Assembly: GCA_037501455.1 (NCBI GenBank)
Contig: CM074860.1
Span: 54,570,501-54,634,500 of the forward strand
DNA: 64,000 nucleotides
Origin: Lantana camara
Taxonomy: Eukaryota > Streptophyta > Magnoliopsida > Lamiales > Verbenaceae
Direction: 5' to 3'
Positions 36,407 to 48,200 of the stretch are shown here, in pieces. Numbering within the stretch: the stretch's first letter is position 1; the number at the start of each line of letters is the position of its first letter. The notes under the pieces are model-generated. The model ran no database searches, was not told the DNA's origin, and worked only from the letters and a program-made list of their open reading frames with translations. Both the position numbers and the translations under genes were made by a program.

Positions 36407-36411
36407 CTTCC
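36407..36411. repeat. Target-site duplication CTTCC, right copy
   Basis: Perfect match to 28076-28080. Confidence 0.9.
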
Positions 36412-36835
36412 CGTGTCCTTTCTGGTAGTTATCCCCGAAGTGATTGGCACTCCCATAATGCTTGTACGAGTTTCGGCCCTTAATAGCCAAAGGGGTCGCT
36501 GATCTGGATGCAAAATTTTTAGCCTTTCTATCTCCTAACCCCTTAAGTGGTACTCGAGAAGTCGAAGGTGCCATGAAGGATGGTGATCTCTCAGACCCCA
36601 ATCCGGAAACTACTCCCTTGGTTTGAAACCCTTGTTCCTTGACGGTGGGCGTAGGTATCAACGCCGGAGGTGCCAATAAGGTTTGCGGTGCTTGTAGGAG
36701 TTGCAAAATCTGAATCATAATAGTGAGCAATTCATTGACATTCAGAGGCGGCATTGGTGGTGCAATTTGATTTTCTGCCGGAGGGTCTTGCCCATTTTGG
36801 CGTGCCGGAGAGCAATCACTTCTACGAGGAGGCAT
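36412..36835 (-). pseudogene. gag: Element Z gag, N-terminal part
   Basis: The frame starts ATG at 36835 (MPPRRSDCSPARQNGQDPP) and reads toward lower coordinates up to the gypsy3 insertion, where the codons continue in phase at 28080. About 115 residues of proline- and serine-rich sequence lead straight to a degenerate knuckle, YKHYGSANHFGDNY, in which the three cysteines are tyrosines. The large capsid region, clear in the gag of composite 1 and gypsy3, is absent here. It reads as a gag that lost its capsid domain and gained extra knuckle pairs. Frame continuity across the TSD was checked by eye and is exact. Confidence 0.75.
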
Positions 36836-37235
36836 CCTACACGCAATCTTATCATGTATGCATGTCGATTAATCATATGCTCATGTCACATATTGTCAAG
36901 TAAGCAATGCAATTGCATAATTTAGAAGCAATAGTTGACAAGATATATGTATCATGAGGAAGTTCATATATGAAAACAAACCAACACATAAGCACGAAGT
37001 TAATTTAAGTACAACAAAGTAGTTACAAGTTAAGTGATATAGGCAAGTAGTTAACAAAAGGGTTAACATATTCAATCAAGATGTACATGTAATGCAAGAA
37101 GAATTATGTTAATCAACAATGTAGCATACGCAAAACGAGTCACTTTAAAGCACATAAGCAAGTTGTTCCTATTGCCGTACGACCTAGACGACTCGAGATG
37201 ACTCAAGACGACTCAAGAGCCCGGTTTTGAACCTT
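36836..37235 (-). other. Element Z leader
   Basis: AT-rich untranslated sequence between the Z primer site and the gag ATG. The part next to the primer site (GCCGTACGACCTAGAC and following) is shared with the leaders of both Y internal regions, so Z and Y are related families. Confidence 0.6.
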
Positions 37236-37249
37236 CGGCTCTGATACCA
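37236..37249 (-). other. Element Z primer-binding site (tRNA-Met)
   Basis: The minus strand reads TGGTATCAGAGCCG, 12 bases from the LTR end at 37262. It fixes the orientation of Z. Confidence 0.85.
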
Positions 37250-37261
37250 ACCAAATAGGGG

Positions 37262-40200
37262 TGTAACGCCCCAACAAGGGCATCCCACGCCTATCCCGTG
37301 CTACGGGCCTAGCTTGTATATAGAATTGCTATCCATATACCCTCGAAGATCGAAGCAAGCGGTGACAAACGGACATCCTAGCTAGGCGGTACTAGACTCA
37401 CATCAAGAGAATTAAAACAAACACAAATACGCGGAAGCTTAAAACATACCACATGCATAAGAGTTCAAATTCAATATACCCACTTCAGACCTTCTCAAGT
37501 CAAATGAAAACAAATGCGAAAGATTAAATCATCAATTAAGTGACCAACACGGTCCAACATGAAATGCTCAAAGTACGGAAATGTAAATCATCCTAGAGAC
37601 CGCCACGGTCCAACTAACAAGGTAATAAATCCGATAACGTACATGCTAAATCCAAAACAACTCCAAGGTAACAAAACCAAAGTAAAAGCAACAAACATGA
37701 CTAGACAACTAGACAAGACTCTCAAGAAAGACTCCCGCCTAGCATGACTCCAAAAGCAGCCTGCGGACACGAAAGGTAAAGGAGATCAGTTCAAACGGAA
37801 CCGGTGAGGAGAAGTATACATAATATAATTAACATAAGAAGGTTCAAAGCATGCTCAAATCAAAGGTATTCATGATCCAACTTATTTTCAAAGTAAATGC
37901 TAGTTTTAGAAAAATATGGATCATAAACCACACATAACCGGCTCGGCGAGAACGAGCACTCCATCCGATCTTCCCAAACCAAGAAATCAAACCAATCCAA
38001 CCTTTACACCGTTGATGTCGAGGGTGTGCACCCCCCGAGCATCCATAACGTAGAGAATTCGGTCCATGCAACCTAGCTCTCTCCAAGAAAAGTTCAACCC
38101 CGAAACCTCCCTGGATTTTTAGTAGTCTTGTCCACAGTGGGAAATTTGGATAAGGACATCCGTCGGCCCTTGCCTTCCCGGAATATCTCTCACCTCCATC
38201 CCCGAGCTCAAATTCGATTGCCCCAAGCAAGCGTCCTTGCAAGGTACATCATAACCTCGCTACACAACTCACACATACATAATATCCAAATAAAAGTTCC
38301 AAAGGCATTTTGGGTACTTATCCTATATACGAAAACTCAAGTTCTACTTGTAAACCATTACAATAAGCGAATATCCAATATATGAGCATAGCTCACAGAA
38401 CATGGCTTATTAAGCCTATATATATATACGTTTGAAAACGGGAGTTTAAAACCAATAAATATGAAAGGCTATATGTGTCCATAGTTTTGAAAACATTTTA
38501 CATATATATAACTCCTCACCTTTACCAAGAACCTCGGAGATCAAGCACGAACAAGAAAGGTTACACTTACGGAGACTCACCACCTAACAAGACAATGTAC
38601 CAACAAAGGTAAGACTCGACTCGAAACCCAACAAGACGACGCACGGCTTTGACATGAATGCAAATATGCTAATGATGTGCAAGGAATGTTCGACGATGGT
38701 ATATATTGGCAATTATGATCACATTGCATCATATAAGTCATGTATCAAGTTATCAAGTCATATGTAATAAGCGACCTATGAATCATACTTAACACAATTT
38801 AATTAAACGTATAACTTAGTCAATTAAGATAACTTAAGCATAATTGAGGTATAAAGATCACAATATAAGTTATGCATGAGATTTCACAACATATAACGAG
38901 GTCACAATACATTAGAGACATAATATAAATAAGTAAGGAACAAACGAGAGGCAAAACAAGTGAAACGAATCAAGAAAACAAGGCTGGGGATAATCCACCC
39001 CCATGGATTTTCCTTCACAAAAAATCCACCCTCGCGAATTGTCCAGAAGCCACTGCCTTAAATCCACCCCCATGGATTTTTACACAGCAAAAATCCACCC
39101 TAGTGGATTCTGCCCAGAACTTAAAAAAAAAACGTGACAGCAACTTCAAACTCGACGGGAATGAGTTCAAAACACCCCAAAACATGAAATTAAGCTTCCA
39201 AAACCACAAATAAGCATCATAAATCATCAATTTACATAATAAATCACTTAGGAACATATAAACATCAAGAAAGCTAGAAATTCATACAAGAACTTCATCT
39301 TCTACAAGTTTCATGAAAGCTTTAAGCATAACAATGGTGAAATCAACAATCATGCAAGAAACTCAAAGGAATTAATCACATTCTTCATGGAATTTCTCAA
39401 GGAACAAGAATCGATCATCAAATCAAGTTAAATCACACAAGAACATAAACATGCAAGAATTCTCAAGAAAGCTTCAAAGGTCATCAATGGTGGATTCTTC
39501 AAATAAGCATGAAACTCAAGGAAACCTATCCTATTCTTCATAAAAGCACATAAGGAACATGAATCCATTATCAAATCAAGTTAAAATAAGCTAGGGCATG
39601 AACATGCATAAGTTCTTATGAAAAGCTTCAAAGTGCTTTAATGGTGAAATCTTCAAATGAACATGAAAACAAGAAATTCTTATATCAAATCGTTCCTAGC
39701 ATCAAGATAAACATATTTCCATCATAAAATTCTTATCTAATCCATCTAACATGAACCCTAGATTCATATTCAAGCTTAAAAGCTTCAAGGACACAAACCC
39801 ATGAAAAGAGCACATAAGCTTACCTTGAGAGCTGAAAATCGAAGAAGAAATCTTGTTCTTTAGTCTTGAATATCCAGCTTTAACCTTCACTCTTGGCTCT
39901 TGATGGCTTGAAGGTGGCTTGAAATTCTTGAGAGAATATGAATAGACTTTGAAAAAGTGTTGGGAGAGAATGAATATGATTCTTGGAAAATAACGTAACT
40001 TATGTTTGGTGTTTAGGATCTGATTTGGGTCAGCTGAATAGGATCATGGAGCGGGTCATACGGGTCGGATTTAAGTGAAATTGGATCTCAAATTGGGTCA
40101 GAATTGAAATTGGGTCGCAGGGCAACATTTAGGCTTAAAAGGGTTGGCTTTTCGTAGAATGGCCATAACTTCTTCGTCCGAACTCCGAATTGAACGATTC

Positions 40201-40529
40201 AAGAACCCACGAACTCGTAATCGAATTATCTATTCAATTTAATTAAGTTCTAACCAGTTCCAGGCTTGGAAAACAAATTTACCATTTAGTCCCTAAATTA
40301 TGCTTTAATATCCAAATAAGCACATTATTTCGTTTAACCATAAAGCATGCTATCAAAACTCTTTAAGCACAATACGAGCACATACTTATCATATCAAATA
40401 GCCACATAAGTCATGTAAATCATGTTTTTCACATAAGCACCAAATGTCAATCAAATTAAGGCATAAATTCACATAAATCATGCATAGAAAGGTAAATCGT
40501 ACACTCTCGTCGAGAAGCGGGGCGTCACA
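37262..40529 (-). repeat. Element Z 5' LTR (3268 bp)
   Basis: The plus strand begins TGTAACGCCCC and ends GGGGCGTCACA, so the LTR has near-perfect inverted ends. The part next to the primer site (37262-38640) is clearly related to the Y LTRs; the rest is not. A duplicated AATCCACCC...GGATT motif lies at 38985-39112. The other Z LTR is not in the window and should lie to the left. After a single A (40530) the copia LTR begins. Confidence 0.85.
38985..39112 (-). repeat. Inverted-motif repeats in the Z LTR
   Basis: Two copies of a unit of roughly 66 bp, each with AATCCACCCCCATGGATT (inverted ends AATCCA/TGGATT) and a diverged partner (AATCCACCCTAGTGGATT or AATCCACCCTCGCGAATT). The layout recalls the palindrome pairs of the gypsy2 LTR. 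Confidence 0.75.
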
Positions 40530-41093
40530 ATGTTGGGATTACACAAGTGGCATATGTGGGATTAGTAGAATAGATAAAGGACCTAAACTTGTTAAGAACA
40601 AGGATGATCTCTTACTGATTAAGTTGTTCGTAGTCCATTAAATATTAAACCCTTGGCCAAGGTGGATAAAAGATTAAGACATAAAGAAAATGGGGTTTTC
40701 TTAGATTCAGATCAAAATGGATATGAAACGAACTTAACTTTAAAGATCAAGAATAACAAGGCTCTGAATCTTATTCTCATGCATTAGTTTTTGATTGAGA
40801 GTTGGGGTTGTAGGAGGATCGTATTTCACTGATTGTCATTCACTGAAAGGTTCTTCGATCCGTTTCGTTATTCGGCTAGGGGTCACACACCCATTGCTAG
40901 ATTATGGTAGTGTAATCTATGAAGTGATTATTTAATTATGGGAATTAATTAATTACTGTCACTGCTAATGGAATAATAATCCTAAAAAGTCACACACAAA
41001 TGGCAGAAGACGAGGATTATGGTAGGATGTTAATATGATTAACGAAAGATCAAATTGTTGATTAAAGTGGGCCACAAAAATGAGAGCCCCGCC

Positions 41094-41160
41094 ACGTGTC
41101 ACGTAGGGTACGTGATTACAACGTGTCATGCACACATGTTGCTTACGTGGCATTAGACGT
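41094..41160 (+). promoter_or_regulatory. Cluster of six ACGT cores in copia U3
   Basis: ACGT occurs at 41094, 41101, 41110, 41121, 41145 and 41157 within 67 bp, including CCACGTGTC (a G-box/ABRE-like site) and TACGTGGC. In plants, bZIP and bHLH factors of stress, abscisic acid and light responses bind such sites. Function here is inferred. Confidence 0.55.
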
Positions 41161-41515
41161 GTTGTTTATTCCACATGGAATTCTTCTATAGAATTAATTA
41201 ATTAAATTATAATTAATTAATTTCGGTCTTTTAATTAATTATGAATTAATTGTTAAGACTATTCTCAAATTACTTAACCCAATAAATAATTAATTAGGAA
41301 TTAAACTATTTATTGAATATTGACTTTTGAATTTAGTAAGTAAAGGTTGAATAGTCAAACTTCCTATTGTAGGAGATAATTCATCTCTTGCTAGACTTGG
41401 AGAATAAGTTAAGAACTTATTATTCCAATTAAAATAATAATTAAATTAGTTAATTAGTGAGCAAGAAAACAAAGCCCAATGGTTCTTTGAAACCCTAGGG
41501 GTTCGAACCACCTAG

Positions 41516-41522
41516 TATAAAC
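41516..41522 (+). promoter_or_regulatory. Putative copia TATA box
   Basis: TATAAAC lies in the context cctagtataaacacc, about 0.4 kb before the LTR end and downstream of the ACGT cluster. Confidence 0.5.
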
Positions 41523-41918
41523 ACCAGGGGTGGTGTGCTGGTGTTTCTCTTATTCTTTAGACCAACGTTCTTGAAGCGTTAAGTGTTTGAGAAAAATAAA
41601 AGAAAAGTTTTAAAAGTAAAATATCCTAGCCAAACACAAGCCATAGAACTAGCATTCTCACTAGCTTGATCGTGTTCTAGGACTGGTGTGGATACGCTTT
41701 GAAGGATTGCGTACTTTGGGATCTAATCGAAGTATGTTCGAGGGACATTCCGCTTGAAGGGTGTTCAATAGGCGGTATCGACATCACAAGAAAGTGTTAA
41801 TCAACGTGAGTTTCTTGAAACACCCTACGATACTGTACGAACATTGCAAGTCTTTTAGATCTACTTTTCGAAATATTTTTAAACTTTCGCTGTGCAAACT
41901 CTGTTGTTTTCCAACAAG

Positions 41919-41930
41919 TGGTATCAGAGC
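41919..41930 (+). other. Copia primer-binding site (tRNA-Met)
   Basis: TGGTATCAGAGC lies 2 bp after the LTR end. Confidence 0.9.
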
Positions 41931-43791
41931 CACCTTGCAACTTTCGTATTGTATCTTTATTGCTTTTTGAATTTTGACTGAAAATTCTTCAATTTGGATT
42001 ATTTGCTATGCATTCTTGGTTTTTGTTTGAAAATGAATCTGTCGAATCAAAAATGTTTCTTGAAAATCCTAAAAAACTATTTTCGTATTAATCTGGTTTT
42101 TAAACTATTTTAATCTAGATTATTTAGAACTGTTTTAATTCGAAACTGGATTGTTGAAATTTTGAAATTATGGACGAAAAACGAATGGGATTGTAGCCGC
42201 GTGCCACCGCAAGCAGCTTTACGCGTTTCTTATTCCGCTGCCCCACCTTGTCCACTCCCCACCAAGGTGGTGGCGCGGGGCCTGCCGGGACGCGCCCATC
42301 ACCCATGCCCTTCCGCCAACCGCCCGGGCATCTTCGGGAGCTGCGTAACATCGACCGTGAGCAGCGCCCGGCTAGCACATGCGCGCGCCTTTATTTTTTG
42401 AGAAAATATTAAATATCACTTTGAATGATAATTTTGAATTAATTGAGGTTTTGACATTGATGCGGGTTCGATTTTGAATAAATTCTTGCATAATGAACTA
42501 ATCTTCAAATTACTTAAGTTAGTTGTAACTTGAAGTCAAGGGAATTTTGAAATTTACTTATGTATGTTTTAAATTCTGCACATGGATGGTTTCAATTGGG
42601 GGCGGAGCCCCATAGTTGCGCGTTTTCAATTGGGGTTGGATCCCTACTTATGTTCGTACTGTTATGTGTTTATTATATAGCTTTCCATATTATTGTTTTT
42701 AGGCCGGGGTATGCCCCGTGTATTTGTCTATGGCCAATATGAAGATTGAGCCATATTACTTTATGTTTAGAGAGTAGAACTTAGAAAGTGAGGAATTTTC
42801 TTTTCATTTTGGTGACAAGCACCCAAGGAGCAAGAAGGATCCACAAGGAAAACTTGAAGAACGGTGGCCATAAGTGAAGACCCCTCAAAATGTTTAGGAG
42901 GGTTTCTATTAAGGTAATAGATATGGCTTTCTATTAAATTTTGTACCCCTATGTGATATGAACTATCTTATGTGGCATGAATGTTAGAAGTAGTGATTAT
43001 GGAGTGGCTCCCATAATCACATATAAGATAGGATACCCATGATCATCACATAATTAGTATCTTGCTAGGACATGTTATCTGTTAATTGCTTCTGTAATGC
43101 ACATTATGCGAAACTGCATCTATCAAGACAATTAAAATTTGGATAACATTATATATTGGTGAGGTCATTCCGGACAACTCTCCGAAAATTCGAAAACCCC
43201 ATTTAAAATATTGAGCAATTTCGAATAAATAGGTATTTTATCACAGAAATAAAATTCCTAGCATTCGATCGATAGGATTTAGGAATTAATAAGTAAAGCT
43301 AATTGCTGTCTGACGAGTCGTGGGGTAATTAGTGTAGCGAAACTGCATCTATCAAAGTAATTAATATTTATTGACCATTTTGGAATGGGCGATATCTCAC
43401 GACTCGTGGGTCGTTCCGGACTAAGTTTGGTCGAGATCTTATGATTGATGAGTACTGCTCAACACTAAATTAGATATGGATGTCTCATGAGTCGTGGGTC
43501 CATGATTGAAAAGGTCAGTGATGCAAAAATATTACTAGGAATTCCATGGGGATGGAATCGGCAGTTTGTACCTACCTAAAGATTCTTAGACCTTTGGATG
43601 TCTCACAAGTCGTAGGTCCAAAACTAAGAAAGCTTGGGATCCTAGTACCCATTGAGAAAATAAGTTTGTTCTAAGGTCATTAGGGATTTATAGACCTTCT
43701 AAAAACAATGGGAGAGATTTGATAATATACATAATCGTTAGTATTTAGCATGCTCATGATTTCTCTGTTGTTCATTTAGGTTGTAGTTCTA
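41931..43791 (+). other. Copia leader of 1.86 kb with GC-rich insert and direct repeats
   Basis: An unusually long leader without a gene. It includes a GC-rich island at about 42190-42395 in AT-rich surroundings, a 30-bp direct repeat (GCGAAACTGCATCTATCAA at about 43108 and 43338) and four diverged copies of CTCACGAGTCGTGGGTC-like sequence between 43308 and 43620. Confidence 0.6.
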
Positions 43792-45110
43792 TTGGCAACT
43801 AAAAATCCTCTAGTATCCATCCTCAAATCAAACAATTTAACGGGGCCCAATTACTCTAATTGGCTTCAGAATCTAAAGACAGTTTTAGATTCTGAAAAGA
43901 GAAGATATTTTCTCTTCGAGGGAGAGCCCATCGCTGAAGGTGACGCTCCGACTCGGACCGAAAGAGATGTGATTGCAAAGTGGAATGAAGATAATCTTCA
44001 AGCCCGTTGCCTCATGTTGGCCAACATATCAACGGACATGCAAAGGCAACACGAGTCTATGGAAACCGCTTAGGAGATTTATGACCACCTTGAGCAATTT
44101 TACCACCCCAAAGAGCGTGTTTTAAGTTACATCACCTCTAAGGAACTCTTTCATCTCAGAATGAAAGAAGGTATAAGTGTCCATGAACACGGTCTCAAGT
44201 TTCATGCTTTGAACGAGAAACTGACCTCCATGGAAATGCCACTGAGTGAAGAACTCGCTATGGACTTTTTGCTTGAATCACTTCCACCATCATTCAACCC
44301 TTTCGTCCTAAACTTCAACATGAATCATGCTCATGCTACTTTCGCTGAGCTGATTGGTTAACTTGTGACTGCTGAACACACAATCAAGAAGGATAACAAA
44401 GTAATGATGGTCATCCTCTTCTAGGCCTTCCAAAGGCAACGGGAAGAAAGTTCCCAAGAAGAAGGGATCTCTTAAACCCAGTGGAGGGGTTAAAAAGAGA
44501 AAGGCCAAGAAGAGAAAAGATCAGAGAGAGGATGTTTGCCACCATTGTGGCAAGAAAGGACATTGGAAGAGGAACTACCAAGAGTACAAGGATACCCTAA
44601 AGAAAGGTGCGTTTATTGTTGAATTAAATCTATCTATTGATTCTAACTCTTGGGTACATGATACCGGCTGTGGAGCTCATATCTGTAATGATGTACAGAT
44701 GCTAAATGAGGTTCGACAGCTTGAAGAAGGAGAATACGTCTTGAAGGTTGTGAATGGATCAAGCGTTCAAGCTCAAGCCATTGGGACATGTAGATTATAT
44801 TTAGGTATCTTTACTTTAGTTTTGAACAAAGTCCTTTATATACCTTCTATTATTCGTAATATTATTTCCATTCCAATACTTGATTGTGAAGGTTTTTAAA
44901 CTTTTTCCAGAAATGGGAACTTTTATCTTAAGAAGAATAAAACTTCCGTTTTGCTTGGTACATTATCTAATGGACTGTATACAAATAAAGACAGTAATAT
45001 TTTGAATATACAACAAATAAACAAACGCAAAAGAGATGACAAGATCTCAGCTTCCTTATGACACACAGGTTTAGGGCATATTTCTAAAGATAGGATTGCT
45101 AAGTTAACTA
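43792..45110 (+). pseudogene. gag-pol: Copia Gag and start of Pol (protease, pre-integrase domain)
   Basis: The frame begins ATKNPLVSILKSNNLTGPNY, the usual start of this copia Gag, but the first codon is TTG rather than ATG. An in-frame TAG (44071) and TAA (44359) break the capsid region. A one-base shift near 44410 moves the frame, after which a lysine-rich stretch leads to one zinc knuckle, CHHCGKKGHWKRNY (last cysteine replaced). The protease site reads DTGCGAH near 44656. A further stop lies at 44897. The pre-integrase signature HTGLGHISKDRIAKL (about 45060-45105) follows a TGA. The rest of pol is cut off. It cannot make a working polyprotein. Confidence 0.85.
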
Positions 45111-45119
45111 ATTGATGGG

Positions 45120-45229
45120 TGTCGAAGCCACCAAAAATAAGTCCCAATTATTGCACACGATTAAAATGTAGAATAGTGGCAACGGGTATCGATCCACCGG
45201 GATTGGACGGGTTTGTAGTCTTTTAATAC
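45120..45229. mobile_element. Unidentified repeat U, left part
   Basis: Starting TGTCGAAGCCACC, this sequence replaces the copia pol abruptly and continues at 63755 after composite 2. TGTC at the junction could be an LTR end. It includes TATCGATCCACCGGGATTGG, a kind of sequence common in plant LTR elements, but I cannot assign a family. Confidence 0.4.
45225..45229. repeat. Target-site duplication AATAC, left copy
   Basis: AATAC directly precedes composite 2 and recurs directly after it at 63750. Confidence 0.9.
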
Positions 45230-48200
45230 TGTAACGCCCCGGCGGAGGGCAATCACATCCTACCCCGCCCTAAGGTTCTAGCTCGTATATGAAACTGACA
45301 TCCATATACGCGCCGTTCCCAAAGTAAGCGGTGACGGACGAACAACCTGGCTAGGAAGTACCTAAACAACTCGTCTCAACGCGCCGTAAAGAAAGCAACA
45401 GACATGCGGAAGTGAGCATAATTTTTTTTTAAAAACAAACATGTATCATGCCATCAGAATAATTCCGTTAATCACCAATTATCAACATCAATCATGCATC
45501 ACACAATTCAACGGGTTCAAGAGCATGCAACCTGTCCCGACAAGAAATAATATAAATACGGGTTCCACTTCCTAGGCACCTGTCCCGAAACAAAATCATA
45601 AATACGGGGTTCAACTACCTAAGCACCTATCCCGATAATTAATATATCCAAATATCATTGGATCATCACGATCCCAACCTGTGCAATTTCAAAAATGGAA
45701 TTCATTCAAGAATGTAACATTTCAAACCTTACCATAATGCCCAGCAAGGCTAACGAAAGCATTAAAACATAATAAAATACATGAACATCAACTTAAAGTA
45801 AATGCAGACTAGACACAACTTTTACGAGCCAAGACTCTACGACACACCGCCTAGCAAGACTCCAGAAAACCTGCAGACAATACAGACGTCGAAGAGTCAG
45901 TTCAAAAGGAACCGGTGAGGATATAATATAAGGAATATAATAAAGGGGTACAATGCATGCGATATTAAAGGTGTTTATGATCCGTTTAACTTTTCAAAAT
46001 CAATGCAAAGGGGTTTTCAAAACAACGGGTGTTCGTGATCCAATTCATTTTCGAAGTAAATGCAAGTTTTAGAAAATATGGATCATAAACCACACATAAC
46101 CGGCTCGGCGAGAATGAGCCCGCCAACCTTACTTCCCAAACCAAAGAAATCAAACCAATCCATCTATCACGCTATTGATGTCGAGGGTGCGCACCCCCGA
46201 TCATCCGTAACATAGAGAATTCGGTCCATGAAACCTAGCTCTCTCCAAGAAGACTTCAACCCCGAAACCTCCTCGGAGTCTTAGTAATCTTGTCCACAGT
46301 GGGAACTTTGGAAGAGGACATCAGTCGGCCCTTGCCTTCCCGGAATATCTTTCACCTCCATCCCCGAGCTCAAGTTCGATTTCCCCAAGCAAGCGTCCCT
46401 GCAAGGTATATCAATCTCCATACGACTTTCGTAGCATGGTCCAAAACATCTCGCCACATACGTATATATATATCCTTTTCAAACCAAAACATTTCGGGTA
46501 CCTATCCCGTATACCAAGATTCATACTATACTTGTAAACCATTTTAAATATGTAACTATATAGTGTAATGAGCCAAGCTCCCAAAATCCGGAATACTGTG
46601 CCTATACATATAGTTTTCAAAACGGGAAGTTGAAAACCAAATCATGAAGGTCTTACGGTATTGTCCACAGTTTAAAAACATTTATACATATCTCCTCACC
46701 TTGACCGAAGTTACCAAGAAGAAGTTGACCAAACGAACAACAAGCACTTGGCCTCCTATGGCTCACCACCTATACAAGACATACACACATACTCCGCAAT
46801 TAAGACTTGACTCAAAAGACAACTTAACATGACGCACGACGAAGTATCATGCTAACCAAGAGATTTATGAATGCAAGGATGTCTCTATCATGCATATCAT
46901 GATATGTCATGGCCAAATAGAGCATAAAGAATGCACAATAAGTCATGGATAGGCATAAGTTTAACCACATAAATCATGAGAATCCATCAAGCTCCAACAA
47001 AGATCGTTCATCCAAATTACTAAGTTCATATCTCAAGTGAAATGCATAAATGAGAACAATTCGGTATTTAAACGTGTATGAAGTTCGTAGATCCTAAACA
47101 TAAAAGATACAAGTCATACTTGATAACTAGTTCAATTATTATACATAAGAGATCATAATCTTAGTCAAGGATAAGTTCATGTAACGTTATTACATTCATA
47201 CGTCATGCTCGCAATGAATAAGGCATATATTTAATCACATAAAGTCATGCTTTTAAGGTTAACGGCATATTCACGATTCATTTGTATCATACTTTAGGAA
47301 TTCATAACATGTTTCGGCATACAAGTTCAAATATAGTATGCATTCATAGTTTCATGGAAATTACACAAACATCCCCTAAGCAATTCATAATGGTTTAGGA
47401 AAATTACACAAACATCCCATATGTTATTCTTCTAGTTTCAAAGTCATAACATGAATATCCTTTTATGGTTTCTAACAAAATTACACATACATCCCCTTAT
47501 AAAGTAAGCAAGCAAGAATTCAAGACAAAATCATATTATTCAAATAAACAATCTGGCATGGTTTCAATCTATTAAAGCATGAATTCTAATATCAATATTC
47601 CAACAAGATTCATATAACAAATTCATATCTTCCCAACAAGCAATCTCACATGACTCCACATATCGATTAGATGCTAATTCCAAGAATTCACTTAGTTTAA
47701 TTTAGGCATACAAGAACACTTCTAATAATTTAAAGAATACGAAAAACTATCATTTTATAGCATAAACTGTCCATTGAGCATTAATACAACTTACACAAGC
47801 AAGGACTAATTATTTACAAGCATAATAATCATCTTTGAACATATACCAACATGAAAATAGAGGCTCTTCATAACCAAACCAAGTTTACGAATAAGTCATA
47901 TATTAAAGTTACCAATTCGTACACATTCGGAACAAGACAAGCATAACAACCTATCAAAAAGGGGTAACCGGATTCATATCGAATATCAAATATATCCATC
48001 AATATGTATACAATCATATTCTAGCTCAACGAAGCCAAATTGGTATGAAAATCAATCAAAACGACAATTAAACGATAAATTCCAATAATTCGAGAAACAC
48101 GAAATAAATCATAATAAATTAACCGAGCATCCAATCGACGAATGGAAGATGGCGTTAGACTCACCGCATCGAGGCGGACGTTCTGTCAGAGGACCACCGG

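Larger units (their letters stand above)
40531..41916 (+). repeat. Copia 5' LTR (1386 bp)
   Basis: It begins TGTTGGGATT and ends TTTTCCAACA, giving the inverted ends TGTTGG/CCAACA typical of copia LTRs. A cluster of six ACGT cores lies at 41094-41160 and a TATAAAC box at 41516-41522. Confidence 0.88.
40531..45119 (+). mobile_element. Ty1/copia element, 5' portion
   Basis: It comprises a 5' LTR, primer site, long leader, gag and the protease-to-pre-integrase start of pol, then breaks off at about 45119, where an unrelated repeat begins. Integrase core, RT, RNase H and the 3' LTR are not in the window. The coding part has several stops and a frameshift. Confidence 0.85.

Noticed and set aside
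37844..38242. A 132-codon minus-strand frame with partial matches in the Y LTRs
   Set aside because: The similarity reflects the shared GC-rich LTR module. Frames shift between copies and no protein family is recognised.
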